DNA from: Alphaproteobacteria bacterium
Lineage (GTDB): Bacteria; Pseudomonadota; Alphaproteobacteria; Reyranellales; Reyranellaceae
NCBI GenBank assembly: GCA_019635875.1
Contig: JAHBYP010000001.1
Coordinates: 558,001 to 622,000, forward strand
Reading direction: 5' to 3'
DNA length: 64,000 bases
Shown: positions 11,395 through 20,400 of the stretch, one piece after another
How the letters are laid out: every line of letters starts with the position of its first letter
Position numbering within the stretch: position 1 is the first letter of the stretch
Translations under genes and position numbers: made by a program
The notes under the pieces: model-generated
What the model was told of the DNA's origin: nothing
The model's database searches: none
The model's input: only the letters and a program-made list of their open reading frames with translations

Positions 11395-13893
11395 CTACTC
11401 CGCCGGGGCGCCGAGCCGCCGCGCTGTCGGCACCAGCGAGAAGTGCGTGCGCGTCAGCTCGTCGGACAGGCGCGTGAAGATGTCGACGGTGTCGCCGAGC
11501 GTGTCGCGCAGGCGGGTTAGCGCCAGCCCTTGATGTCGCCAGGCCCGCTCGTCGGTCTGGAACAGCCCGACCACCGCGCGCATGTCGGCAAGCAACGCGG
11601 TGTCGTCGAAGGCGACACGCGAACCCGTGGTGCGCGCCAGCACGTCGAGATGGCGGTCGATGGCGTGGACCTGGAAGGCGAGCGAGCGCGGGTTGCTCTC
11701 GTCGAGCAGGGTCAGGTCGAGCGTCGGCGCCGGCTCGAGCGCGCCGAGATAGCGGCCGCGATAGGTGATGGTGGAATCGCAGAGCTCCAGCGCCAGCCGC
11801 ATCGCCGATTCCCAGATCACCGGCGTCTGGGTGAAGGCGAAATGCGCGCCGCTGCAGACATAGTAGGCGCGCTCCAGCCGGCGGCCGAGATCGAGAAAGC
11901 GCCAGCCGGCACCGCGCGTCATGTTCTCCTGCGACAGGCCGGCGACGGTGGCAACCATGCGGATGGTGTCGTCGAGCAGCGCCAGCAGCACGTCGACGTT
12001 GCCGGTGGATGTCTCCAGCCGTCGCGACATCGCGCCCAGCAGCGTGTCGAGCGTCGCGCTCATGTCGGCCGACAGGCGATCGCGCAGGGTCATCACCAGA
12101 CGGCTGATGGCGCGCAGCGCCGCGCCGAAGGCGCGCTCGTCGCCGGCGAAGCGGGTCAGCGCGCGCAACAAGGCCGCACTGTCGGGCGGCGACATCGCGT
12201 CCTGGGCCGAGATCAGGCGCGCCTCGGCCGAGGCCAGCGCCAGCAGGCGCACCTCGACGAGGTCGCGCGGCCCCAGCGGCTGTCGGGCGAGGCGTGAGAG
12301 GGCGCCGCGGATCAGGCGCGCGGCGTTGTCCAGACGCTCGGTGTAGCGGCCGAGCCAGAAGAGATTGTCGGCGACCCTGCTCTGCACGTCGCCGCCGCGC
12401 TGGATCGGCACGCCGCGGAAGCGCGCCGTCGACGGGATCACGACCTCGGAGTCGTCCTCGGCCAGCACCCAGACGTCGCGCAGCCGGCCATCGATGCGGC
12501 CCAGCCGCGAGAGCGGCGAGGCCGGCGCCGTGCGTCCCAGCCCGCCCGGCATGGCGCGAAACCCGTCGCCATCGGCGACAAGATACACGCGCATGACGAC
12601 CGGGTCGGGCCGCAATCCCTCGGGCGACCAGGACGGGGCGACCGAAGCGGTTACCGGCCGCTGCGCGACATAGGCCCAGGGCTGCCGGTTGATCTGCGCC
12701 ATGAGCGCCGTGCGGCGATCGCCCGGCAGCTCGCGCACGGTTATCGGCTCGCGATCGGCACCCGTCAGGCTGCGAATGACCATCGAATCGAAACGCGCCA
12801 GCACCTCACGCCGCGCCGGCTCCTCGCCCAGCCACCAGACGTCGAGCGCCGGCAGCGCGAGCTCCTCGCCCAGCACGAGCGGCGCCAGCGTCGGCAGGAA
12901 GGGCGACAACGCCGCCGATTCCGCCAGCATGCTGCCCAGCGCGTTGGCGATGGCGACGGTGCCGGTACGTTCGGCGCCGGCCAGGCCGCTGACGCCCAAC
13001 GTCGAGTCGGCGCGCAGCTCCAGCGGATCGCACCAGGCACCGTCGAGACGGCGCAGCAAGACGTCGACCGGCTTGAGACCTTCCAGGGTCTTCAGCGACA
13101 CGCCGTCGGCACGCACCGTGAGATCGCCGCCTTCGACCAGGGAAATGCCCAGTGTGCGCGCGAGGAAGACCTGCTCGAAATATGTATGGGCAAACGCGCC
13201 CGAGGTCAGCAGCGCCACGCGCGGATTGTCGCCGCCCGACGGCGCGCAATCGCGCAGCGCCGCCTGCCAGTGGTCGAAGAACGGCGCGATCTCGCACACC
13301 GGGATCGAGCGGAAGGCCTCGGGCAGCGCACGCGCCATGGCGCGGCGCAGGAACAGCGCATAGCCCGCGCCGGTCGGCGCGCCGGTGTAGTCCGCCAGCA
13401 CGGACCACGAGCCGTCGGCGCCGCGCACCACGTCGGCGGCGTAGTGGACGAGCCGGCGCCTCGGGCCTCCGCCGTCCATGCGACGGCAGGGCCGCATGAA
13501 GCGCGGATCGGCGTGCAGCAGGACGGGCGGCAGCCGGTGCTCGGCGAGCAGGCGCTGGGGGCCGTAGACGTCGGCGAGGATCGCGTCGAGCAGACGGGCG
13601 CGCTGGATCAGGCCCGCCGACAGCGTCTCCCATTCCAGCGGCGTGATGATCAGCGGCAGCGGCTCGAAGGTCCATTCGGTGGCGGAGCCGTCGGGCGCCA
13701 CCGCCCGTGTGCCGCCGCCTTCCGCCAGCTGACGCCGCGCGCGCTCGACGCGGTCGCGCAGCGCCTCCTCGGGCAGCGCGCGCATCGTGCCGAGCAGGCC
13801 CTGCCAGTGGTAGCGGATCTGATGACGGCCGGTGACCAGCTCGTCATAGGGAGCCGGCGCAGCCGAATGACCCGAAAGGCGCAGCGATTCCAT
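11395..13893 (-). CDS. Circularly permuted ATP-grasp fused to alpha-E domain
   Basis: Two proteins that are often separate are joined here in 832 residues. Residues about 60-480 form the circularly permuted ATP-grasp (formerly DUF404/DUF407), with LHADPRFMRPCRR near residue 127 and LADYTGAPTGAGYAL near 168; residues from about 500 begin the alpha-E domain (formerly DUF403) with VADNLFWLGRYTERLDNAA. The domain pair is predicted to act as an amidoligase making a peptide or peptide tag. Flanked by two transglutaminase-domain genes in the same operon. Substrate unknown. Confidence 0.9.
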   Translation of the reverse strand: MESLRLSGHSAAPAPYDELVTGRHQIRYHWQGLLGTMRALPEEALRDRVERARRQLAEGGGTRAVAPDGSATEWTFEPLPLIITPLEWETLSAGLIQRARLLDAILADVYGPQRLLAEHRLPPVLLHADPRFMRPCRRMDGGGPRRRLVHYAADVVRGADGSWSVLADYTGAPTGAGYALFLRRAMARALPEAFRSIPVCEIAPFFDHWQAALRDCAPSGGDNPRVALLTSGAFAHTYFEQVFLARTLGISLVEGGDLTVRADGVSLKTLEGLKPVDVLLRRLDGAWCDPLELRADSTLGVSGLAGAERTGTVAIANALGSMLAESAALSPFLPTLAPLVLGEELALPALDVWWLGEEPARREVLARFDSMVIRSLTGADREPITVRELPGDRRTALMAQINRQPWAYVAQRPVTASVAPSWSPEGLRPDPVVMRVYLVADGDGFRAMPGGLGRTAPASPLSRLGRIDGRLRDVWVLAEDDSEVVIPSTARFRGVPIQRGGDVQSRVADNLFWLGRYTERLDNAARLIRGALSRLARQPLGPRDLVEVRLLALASAEARLISAQDAMSPPDSAALLRALTRFAGDERAFGAALRAISRLVMTLRDRLSADMSATLDTLLGAMSRRLETSTGNVDVLLALLDDTIRMVATVAGLSQENMTRGAGWRFLDLGRRLERAYYVCSGAHFAFTQTPVIWESAMRLALELCDSTITYRGRYLGALEPAPTLDLTLLDESNPRSLAFQVHAIDRHLDVLARTTGSRVAFDDTALLADMRAVVGLFQTDERAWRHQGLALTRLRDTLGDTVDIFTRLSDELTRTHFSLVPTARRLGAPAE

Positions 13894-13972
13894 CGCTTCG
13901 GGTGAGGCTTTCCTAGAGGGGACCGGAGCCTGACACAGAGCCCGCCGACGGTCTACCGCCGCGGACCTTGCC

Positions 13973-16900
13973 TCACGCTCGCCGCAGATCGAGTGTCAGC
14001 GGATGGTCGGGGTTGTCGAGGCGCCGGGGTGGCTTCATGTTGCCCTGGCTGTGACCCATCGGGGCGTAGCGGGCACGGCGGCGCGCCTCGGCCTCGTTGG
14101 CGTTGACCGGGAAGCGGTCGTAGCTGCGCCCGCCGGGATGCGAGACGTGGTAGGTGCAGCCGCCGATCGAGCGGCCGCTCCACGCATCGTGGATGTCGAA
14201 CACCAGCGGTGTGTGCACGCCGATGGTCGGGTGCAATGCGTTGGGCGGCTGCCAGGCGCGGAAGCGCACCCCGGCGACGAACTCGCCGGGCACGCCGGTC
14301 GCGCGCATCGGCACGGCGTAGCCGTTGCAGACGATGGAGTGGCGCGCGTCGTTGAGGCCCTGTGCCTTGACCTGCAGGCGCTCGAGCGAGGAGTCGACAT
14401 AGCGCGCCGTGCCGCCGGCGCCGGCTTCCTCGCCCAGCACATGCCAGGGCTCGAGCGCATGGCGCAGCTCCAGCTCGATGCCGCGTTGCGCGATGCCGCC
14501 GATCTCGGGGAAACGGAACTCGAAGTGCGGCAGGAACCAGTCGGCGCAGACGCCGATGCAGTCTAGCCTGAGATCCTCGACGACATCGGTGAAGTCCTGC
14601 CAGACAAAGTGCGGCAGCATGAAATCGTCGTGCAGGCGCGTGCCCCAGCGCGCCAGCGGGCGGTCGTACGGCTTGTCCCAGAAATGCGCCAGCAGGCCGC
14701 GCAATAGAAGCTGTTGAGCCACGCTCATGCGCTGATGCGGCGGCATCTCGAAGGCGCGCAGCTCCAGGAGGCCGCGCCGGCCGCCGGCGCCGTCGGGTGA
14801 GTACAGCTTGTCGATGCAGAACTCTGAACGGTGTGTGTTGCCGGTGCCGTCGACCAGGATGTTGCGGAACAGCCGATCGACCAGCCAGGGCGGCGCCTCG
14901 CGGCCGGCGGCAACCTGCCTGAAGGCGATCTCGAGCTCGAAGAGCTGGTCGTTGCGCGCCTCGTCGACGCGCGGATGCTGGCTGGTCGGGCCGATGAACA
15001 GGCCGGAAAACAGGTAGCTGAGCGAGGGATGATTGTGCCAGTAGCCGACCAGGCTCTTGAGCAGGTCGGGCCGGCGCAGCAGCGGCGAGTCGGCGGGCGT
15101 GACGCCGCCAACGACGATGTGGTTGCCGCCGCCGGTGCCGCTGTGGCGGCCATCGAGCATGAATTTCTGCGCGCCCAAGCGCGTCGCGCGCGCTTCCTCG
15201 TAGACAATCTCGGTCTTCTCGACCAGCTCGCGCCAGCCCAGCGAGGGATGGATATTGACCTCGATCACGCCGGGATCGGGCGTCACCGTGAAGTGGTTGA
15301 GCCGCGGATCGAAGGGCGGCGCGTAGCCCTCGACGAACACCGGCGTGTCGAGCTCTTCGGCGGTATCCTCGACCGCGGCGACAAGCTCGAGATAGTCCTC
15401 GGCGGTCTCGGTCGGCGGCATGAAGACGAACAGATGGCCGTCGCGCGGCTCGAAGGCTATCGCGGTACGCACCAGCCAGCTCGCCGACATGCCCTTGCCC
15501 GGCATCGTGTCGAGCGGCGCCGGGTTGCCCGTGGGGCGGCCATTGCCGGCCGCCGCCCCGGCGCGGTCCATCGGCCGCGCGCTCGCGCTCTGCATCATGA
15601 CTGTCGCGACGCGGCGCATGGTGTCCAGCGGCGGCAACGGCTCGCGCGGCATGGTGGGGTCGGTATCATAGAACTGTGCGCGCTCGCCCGGCGCGGTCCA
15701 CGGCAGCGAGTCAAGCGGCAGGCGCAAGCCGATCGGCGAATCGCCGGGCACGAGGTACATTTTCTCCGGCCGCACGAACCACGGCCCGCTGCGCCAGCGC
15801 GCCCCGTTGCCGTAGACGCGCTGGATCGGCAGCACATGGCCGATCACGCTCTCGAGCCCCTGCTCGAAGATGCGTGCCAGCCGCGCCCGCTCCATCTCGT
15901 CGTCGAGCCGCGAGTCGGCGGGATCGACGTTCACTGGCAGCCGGCGCTCGCGCCAGAGGTAGTACCAGGTGTCCTCGAAGGCCGGCAGAAGGTAGCCGGG
16001 ATCGATCTGTAGCCGCTCGGCGAGGGCGCGGCCGAAGCGGCCGGCGAGTTCCTCGGTGGCGCCGATCGGCTTCTCCTCATGCGCGATCAGGCGCGGTTCG
16101 CGCCAGACCGGCTCGCCATCGCGTCGCCAGTGGCAGCCCAGCGCCCAGCGCGGCAATTGCTCGCCCGGATACCATTTGCCCTGGCCATAGTGCAGCAACG
16201 GCCCCTTGGCGAATCGCGACGCGAGGCGGCGGAACAGCCGGCCGGCGAGACGGCGCTTGTCGGGACCCAGGGCCGCCGTGTTCCACTCGACGCCATCCAT
16301 GTCGTCGATCGACACGAAGGTCGGCTCGCCGCCCATCGACAGGCGCATGTCGGCACGATGCAGCCGGCCGTCGATCGCCTCGCCCAGCGCCACGATCTGG
16401 CGCCAGGTCTCGTCCTCGTATGGCTTGGTGGTGCGCGGCGTCTCGCGCACGCGCGTTACCGCCATGTCGAAGGTGAAGTCGACCTCGGCCTGCTCGACCA
16501 TGCCCTCGATCGGCGCGGCGCTTTGCGGCTCGGGCGTGCAGGCAAGCGGGATGTGGCCTTCGCCGGCCATCAGGCCGGAGGTCGGATCCAGTCCGATCCA
16601 GCCGGCGCCAGGCAGATAGACCTCGCACCAGGCATGCAGGTCGGTGAAGTCGTGCGTCGGTCCCTCGGGTCCGTCGAGCGGCTTCTCGTCGGGCATCAGC
16701 TGGATCAGGTAGCCCGAGACAAAGCGCGCGGCGAAACCCAGATGGCGCAGGATGTTGACCAGCAGCCAGCCGGTGTCGCGGCAGGAGCCCTTCGCCAGAC
16801 CGAGCGTCTGCTCGAAAGTCTGCACGCCGGGCTCCATACGGATGACATAGCCGACCTCGCTCTGCAGGCGCTGGTTCAGGCGCACCAGGAAATCGACCGT

Positions 16901-17323
16901 GCGTGGATTGCCGCCGCGATCGACCCTGGTCAGCCAGGCCGCGAGCAGCGGGCCGGGCGGTGCGGTCTTTCGGAAGGGCGCGAGGTCCTCCGAAAGCTCG
17001 GCGTCGTAGGCGAAGGGATAGTGCTCGGCGTCAGGCTCGAGGAAAAAGTCGAACGGATTGACCACCGCCATGTCGGCCACGAGATCGACGCTGACCGCGA
17101 AGCGGTCGGTCCTTTCGGGAAACACCAGGCGTGCCAGCCAGTTGCCCTGCGGATCCTGCTGCCAGTTGATGAAGTGCTCCGCCGGCTCGATCTTCAGGGA
17201 ATAGGACAGGATCGGCGTCCGGCAATGCGCCGCCGGCCGCAGTCGCACCACCTGCGGACCGACGGCGATGGTGCGGTCGTAGCGGTATGTGGTGCGATGA
17301 TGCAGGGCGACGTGGATACTCAT
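13973..17323 (-). CDS. Transglutaminase plus DUF2126 protein
   Basis: First gene of the operon, 1116 residues. Residues 1-290 are a transglutaminase N-domain and core with Cys181 in GSCRDTGW, His230 in DLHAW and Asp246 in GLDPTSG. The remainder is DUF2126, recognised by LGPDKRRLAGRLF, LLHYGQGKWYPGEQLPRWAL and GGGNHIVVGG. DUF2126 is found almost only with circularly permuted ATP-grasp and alpha-E genes; it has been proposed to take part in peptide synthesis and carries features of a ligase or carrier. Cytoplasmic, since no signal peptide is seen. Confidence 0.9.
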   Translation of the reverse strand: MSIHVALHHRTTYRYDRTIAVGPQVVRLRPAAHCRTPILSYSLKIEPAEHFINWQQDPQGNWLARLVFPERTDRFAVSVDLVADMAVVNPFDFFLEPDAEHYPFAYDAELSEDLAPFRKTAPPGPLLAAWLTRVDRGGNPRTVDFLVRLNQRLQSEVGYVIRMEPGVQTFEQTLGLAKGSCRDTGWLLVNILRHLGFAARFVSGYLIQLMPDEKPLDGPEGPTHDFTDLHAWCEVYLPGAGWIGLDPTSGLMAGEGHIPLACTPEPQSAAPIEGMVEQAEVDFTFDMAVTRVRETPRTTKPYEDETWRQIVALGEAIDGRLHRADMRLSMGGEPTFVSIDDMDGVEWNTAALGPDKRRLAGRLFRRLASRFAKGPLLHYGQGKWYPGEQLPRWALGCHWRRDGEPVWREPRLIAHEEKPIGATEELAGRFGRALAERLQIDPGYLLPAFEDTWYYLWRERRLPVNVDPADSRLDDEMERARLARIFEQGLESVIGHVLPIQRVYGNGARWRSGPWFVRPEKMYLVPGDSPIGLRLPLDSLPWTAPGERAQFYDTDPTMPREPLPPLDTMRRVATVMMQSASARPMDRAGAAAGNGRPTGNPAPLDTMPGKGMSASWLVRTAIAFEPRDGHLFVFMPPTETAEDYLELVAAVEDTAEELDTPVFVEGYAPPFDPRLNHFTVTPDPGVIEVNIHPSLGWRELVEKTEIVYEEARATRLGAQKFMLDGRHSGTGGGNHIVVGGVTPADSPLLRRPDLLKSLVGYWHNHPSLSYLFSGLFIGPTSQHPRVDEARNDQLFELEIAFRQVAAGREAPPWLVDRLFRNILVDGTGNTHRSEFCIDKLYSPDGAGGRRGLLELRAFEMPPHQRMSVAQQLLLRGLLAHFWDKPYDRPLARWGTRLHDDFMLPHFVWQDFTDVVEDLRLDCIGVCADWFLPHFEFRFPEIGGIAQRGIELELRHALEPWHVLGEEAGAGGTARYVDSSLERLQVKAQGLNDARHSIVCNGYAVPMRATGVPGEFVAGVRFRAWQPPNALHPTIGVHTPLVFDIHDAWSGRSIGGCTYHVSHPGGRSYDRFPVNANEAEARRRARYAPMGHSQGNMKPPRRLDNPDHPLTLDLRRA

Positions 17324-17434
17324 CGGTCCGACTCTGCTTGCGGCGAGGCTGGCCCGGCCAGCCGGCGCAGCCCTGTATGGCCAGATCAGAAAATAAGCAA
17401 GAAGCGCACCACCCTCTGCCGCCTTCGTCCAGCC

Positions 17435-20400
17435 CTATCGGCCGATCTCCCCGGCCACCCGTCGCAGCTCGCCGGCAAGCGAGCCCAGCCCGTCCTGGCA
17501 GCCGGCGCGGTCGCCGGTACGGCCCGCCTGTTCGAGGGCGGTCACGATCTCGGCCAGCCGCCGCGCGCCGATCGCCAGGGCCGACCCCTTCAGCCGATGC
17601 GCCGTCGCCGCCAGCGCCGGCAGATTGCCCGCGCTCAATGACGCGCCGATGTCGCGCTCTGCCTGGCGCGCGTCGCGCAGGAAATCCTGCAGCAGTTCGG
17701 CGACCGCGTCGGGGTCGTCGCCCAGCCACGCGCGCAGCGTCAATTCGTTGATCGCGGGCGTCTCGGTGGCGTCCGCCATCTCGTCGTCGTCCTGGCCGAT
17801 CGGCAACCAGCGCGACAGCGCCGCGCGCAGCCGCTCGAAGGTCACCGGCTTGGCGAGATAGGCGTCCATGCCGGCGGCGAGGCAGCGTTCTTCCTCGCCG
17901 CGCATGGCGTTGGCGGTGACGGCGATCAGCGGCGTGTGGCGCGCCTCGGTCGCTGCCGCACCTTCCTCCCGGCGGATCGTGCCCGCCAGCTCGTAGCCGT
18001 CCATGCGTGGCATGTGGATGTCGGCGAGCACGGCGGCATAGGCGGCCATGCGCCACATCGAAAGTGCTTCGATCCCATCGGCTGCTGTGTCGGCGGCGAT
18101 GCCCAGGAGCCCGAGCTGCTTGACCAGCACCTTGCGGTTCACGGGATGGTCGTCGACCACCAGCACCCGGCCGGCAAGCGCAGCCGGCTGCGTCCGTCGC
18201 GCGCGCACCGCCAGCGGCGCGATGGCGCGCAGCGGAGAGTCGTCCGGCGCAGCGCGCAGCACCAGCGTCACGCGGAAGGTGGTGCCGGCCCCGGGCTTGC
18301 TGTCGACCGAGACGTCGCCACCCATCAGCTGTGCCAGGCGGCGCACGATCGACAGGCCAAGCCCGGTGCCGCCGTAGCGGCGCGTGGTCGAGCTGTCGGC
18401 CTGGGCGAAGGGTTCGAACAGCCGCGCGAGCAGCGCTTCGTCCATGCCGATGCCGCTGTCGGCGACCGACAGCAGAACGCGAATGCGGCCGTCGCCCAAC
18501 GGCGCGGTCGATGCCGCGATGCGCACAAAGCCGCGCTCGGTGAACTTCACCGCGTTGCCCACGAGGTTGAGCAGGATCTGGCGCACGCGCACCGGATCGC
18601 CCTCCAGCGCGTCGGACGAGCCGGGGTCGATGTCGGTCGAGAGCGGCAGGCTCTTGTCGATCGCCTGCGGGCGAACCGCCGCCATGGCGCCCTCGATCAC
18701 GCCGGAGAGGGAGAACGCCGTCGATTCCAGCTCCAGCCGCCCGGCCTCGATCTTCGAGAAGTCCAGCACGTCGTCGATGATGCGCAGCAGGGCCTGAGCC
18801 GACTCGCGCATCGTCTCGACGGTCGACTGCTGCTCATCGTCGATGCCCTGGCGCTCGAGGATCTCCATCATGCCCAGCACGCCGTTCATCGGTGTGCGGA
18901 TCTCGTGGCTCATGGTCGCGAGGAAGGTGCTCTTGGCCTGGTTGGCCGTCTCGGCCTCGTCGCGCGCCTGCTCGAGCTCGGCTTCGCGGCGCTTGAGCTC
19001 GGAGATGTCGGTGTAAATGCCGGCCAGCCCGCCTTCGCGCGTGCGCCGCTCGCCAATGACGATCCAGCGGCCATTGGGCTGGCGTGTCTCCATCGGCGCG
19101 CCGGGGTTGCCGCGCATGGCCATGCGCGTCTCGACCCAGTCCTCGACGCTCTTGCTGCCGGTCGAGACCGCGCCGCGGATCGCACCCTGGGTCAGCATCT
19201 CGCGCACATGCACGCCGGGAACGGTGATGTCGGCGATCTCGGCGTAGTACTCGAGGAAGCGCTGGTTGGTCAGCACCAGGCGATCCTCGGCGTCGAACAG
19301 GACGAAGCCGTTGGGCAGCGCCTCGATGGCGTCGACGAGTCGCGTGCGGGCGTTGGCGGCGTCGCGGCCGGCTGCCTCCGCCGCGTCGCGCGCCTGCTCC
19401 AGCTCGCGCTGGCGGCGCTTCTGCTCGGAGATGTCGGCGTAGACCGAAACCAGGCCACCGCTCGCGGTCCGCCTGTCGATCACCTGCAGCGAGAGGTCGC
19501 CGCGCAGGCGATGCTCGCGTGGCGCCGTGCGGGGATTGGCGCGCATCCGCAGGGTCGCGGCGAGGAAGGCGTCGCGATCCTCGGGCGCGTCGACGAACAG
19601 CCCGGCGTCGAAGCCCGCGGCGAGGATCTCGGCGAAACGCAGGCCCGGCTCGACCTTCAGCGGGACACCGCCGTAGTAGCGCCGGTAGCCGTCGTTGCAG
19701 ACGATCAGCCGGTCCTCCTCGTCCCACAGCGCGAAGCCGTCTGGCGTCGAGTCGATGGCGTCCTGCAGCAGGGCGCGGGCCGCAGTGGCCTCGCGACCGG
19801 CGGCCTCGGCGGCCGCCAGCGCGCGCTCGAGGTCGCGCTGGCGTCGGCGTTCCTGCGACACGTCGGTGATCAGGATGACCGCGCGCCCATCCTCGCCCCG
19901 GCGCATCAGCACGCGCGCCCATTGCTGCGGACCATAGGGGATGAGGGTGAGCTCGCCGGCGCGCAAGGCGGCCATCGTCGCGACGGTCCATTCGGCGGCC
20001 CTTCCCGGCGGGGCGGCGCCGACCAGGCCGGCATGCGCGACCGCGTCCGCCAGCTTCGTGCCCGGCGTGACGATCTCGGGCATGCCGCGCATGAAGCCGC
20101 GATAGGCCTCGTTGCACAGCAGCAGGCGCTCGTCCGTGTCGAGGAAGGCGATGCCGTCGGCCATGCTTTCCATGGCCGAAACCAGCCGCCGGCGCGCTTC
20201 GGTGGCCTCGTCGCGTGCCCGGGCCAGCGCCTCCTCGTGCCGCTTGGCCTCGGTCGTGTCGACATAGGTACACAGGAAGCTGCCATCCGCCAGGACGGTC
20301 GAGTTGAAGTCGATGTGCCGGCCGCTCGGCATCTGCCGCTGGTAGTGCAGTCCCCCAGCCTGCTGCATGAGCCGGAAGAAGGTGGCGGTACGCTCCTCGA

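Noticed and set aside
17347-17363. GGCTGGCC-C-GGCCAGCC hairpin near the start of the DUF2126 gene
   Set aside because: Short, GC-only, without a T tract; not distinct enough from background in this DNA.
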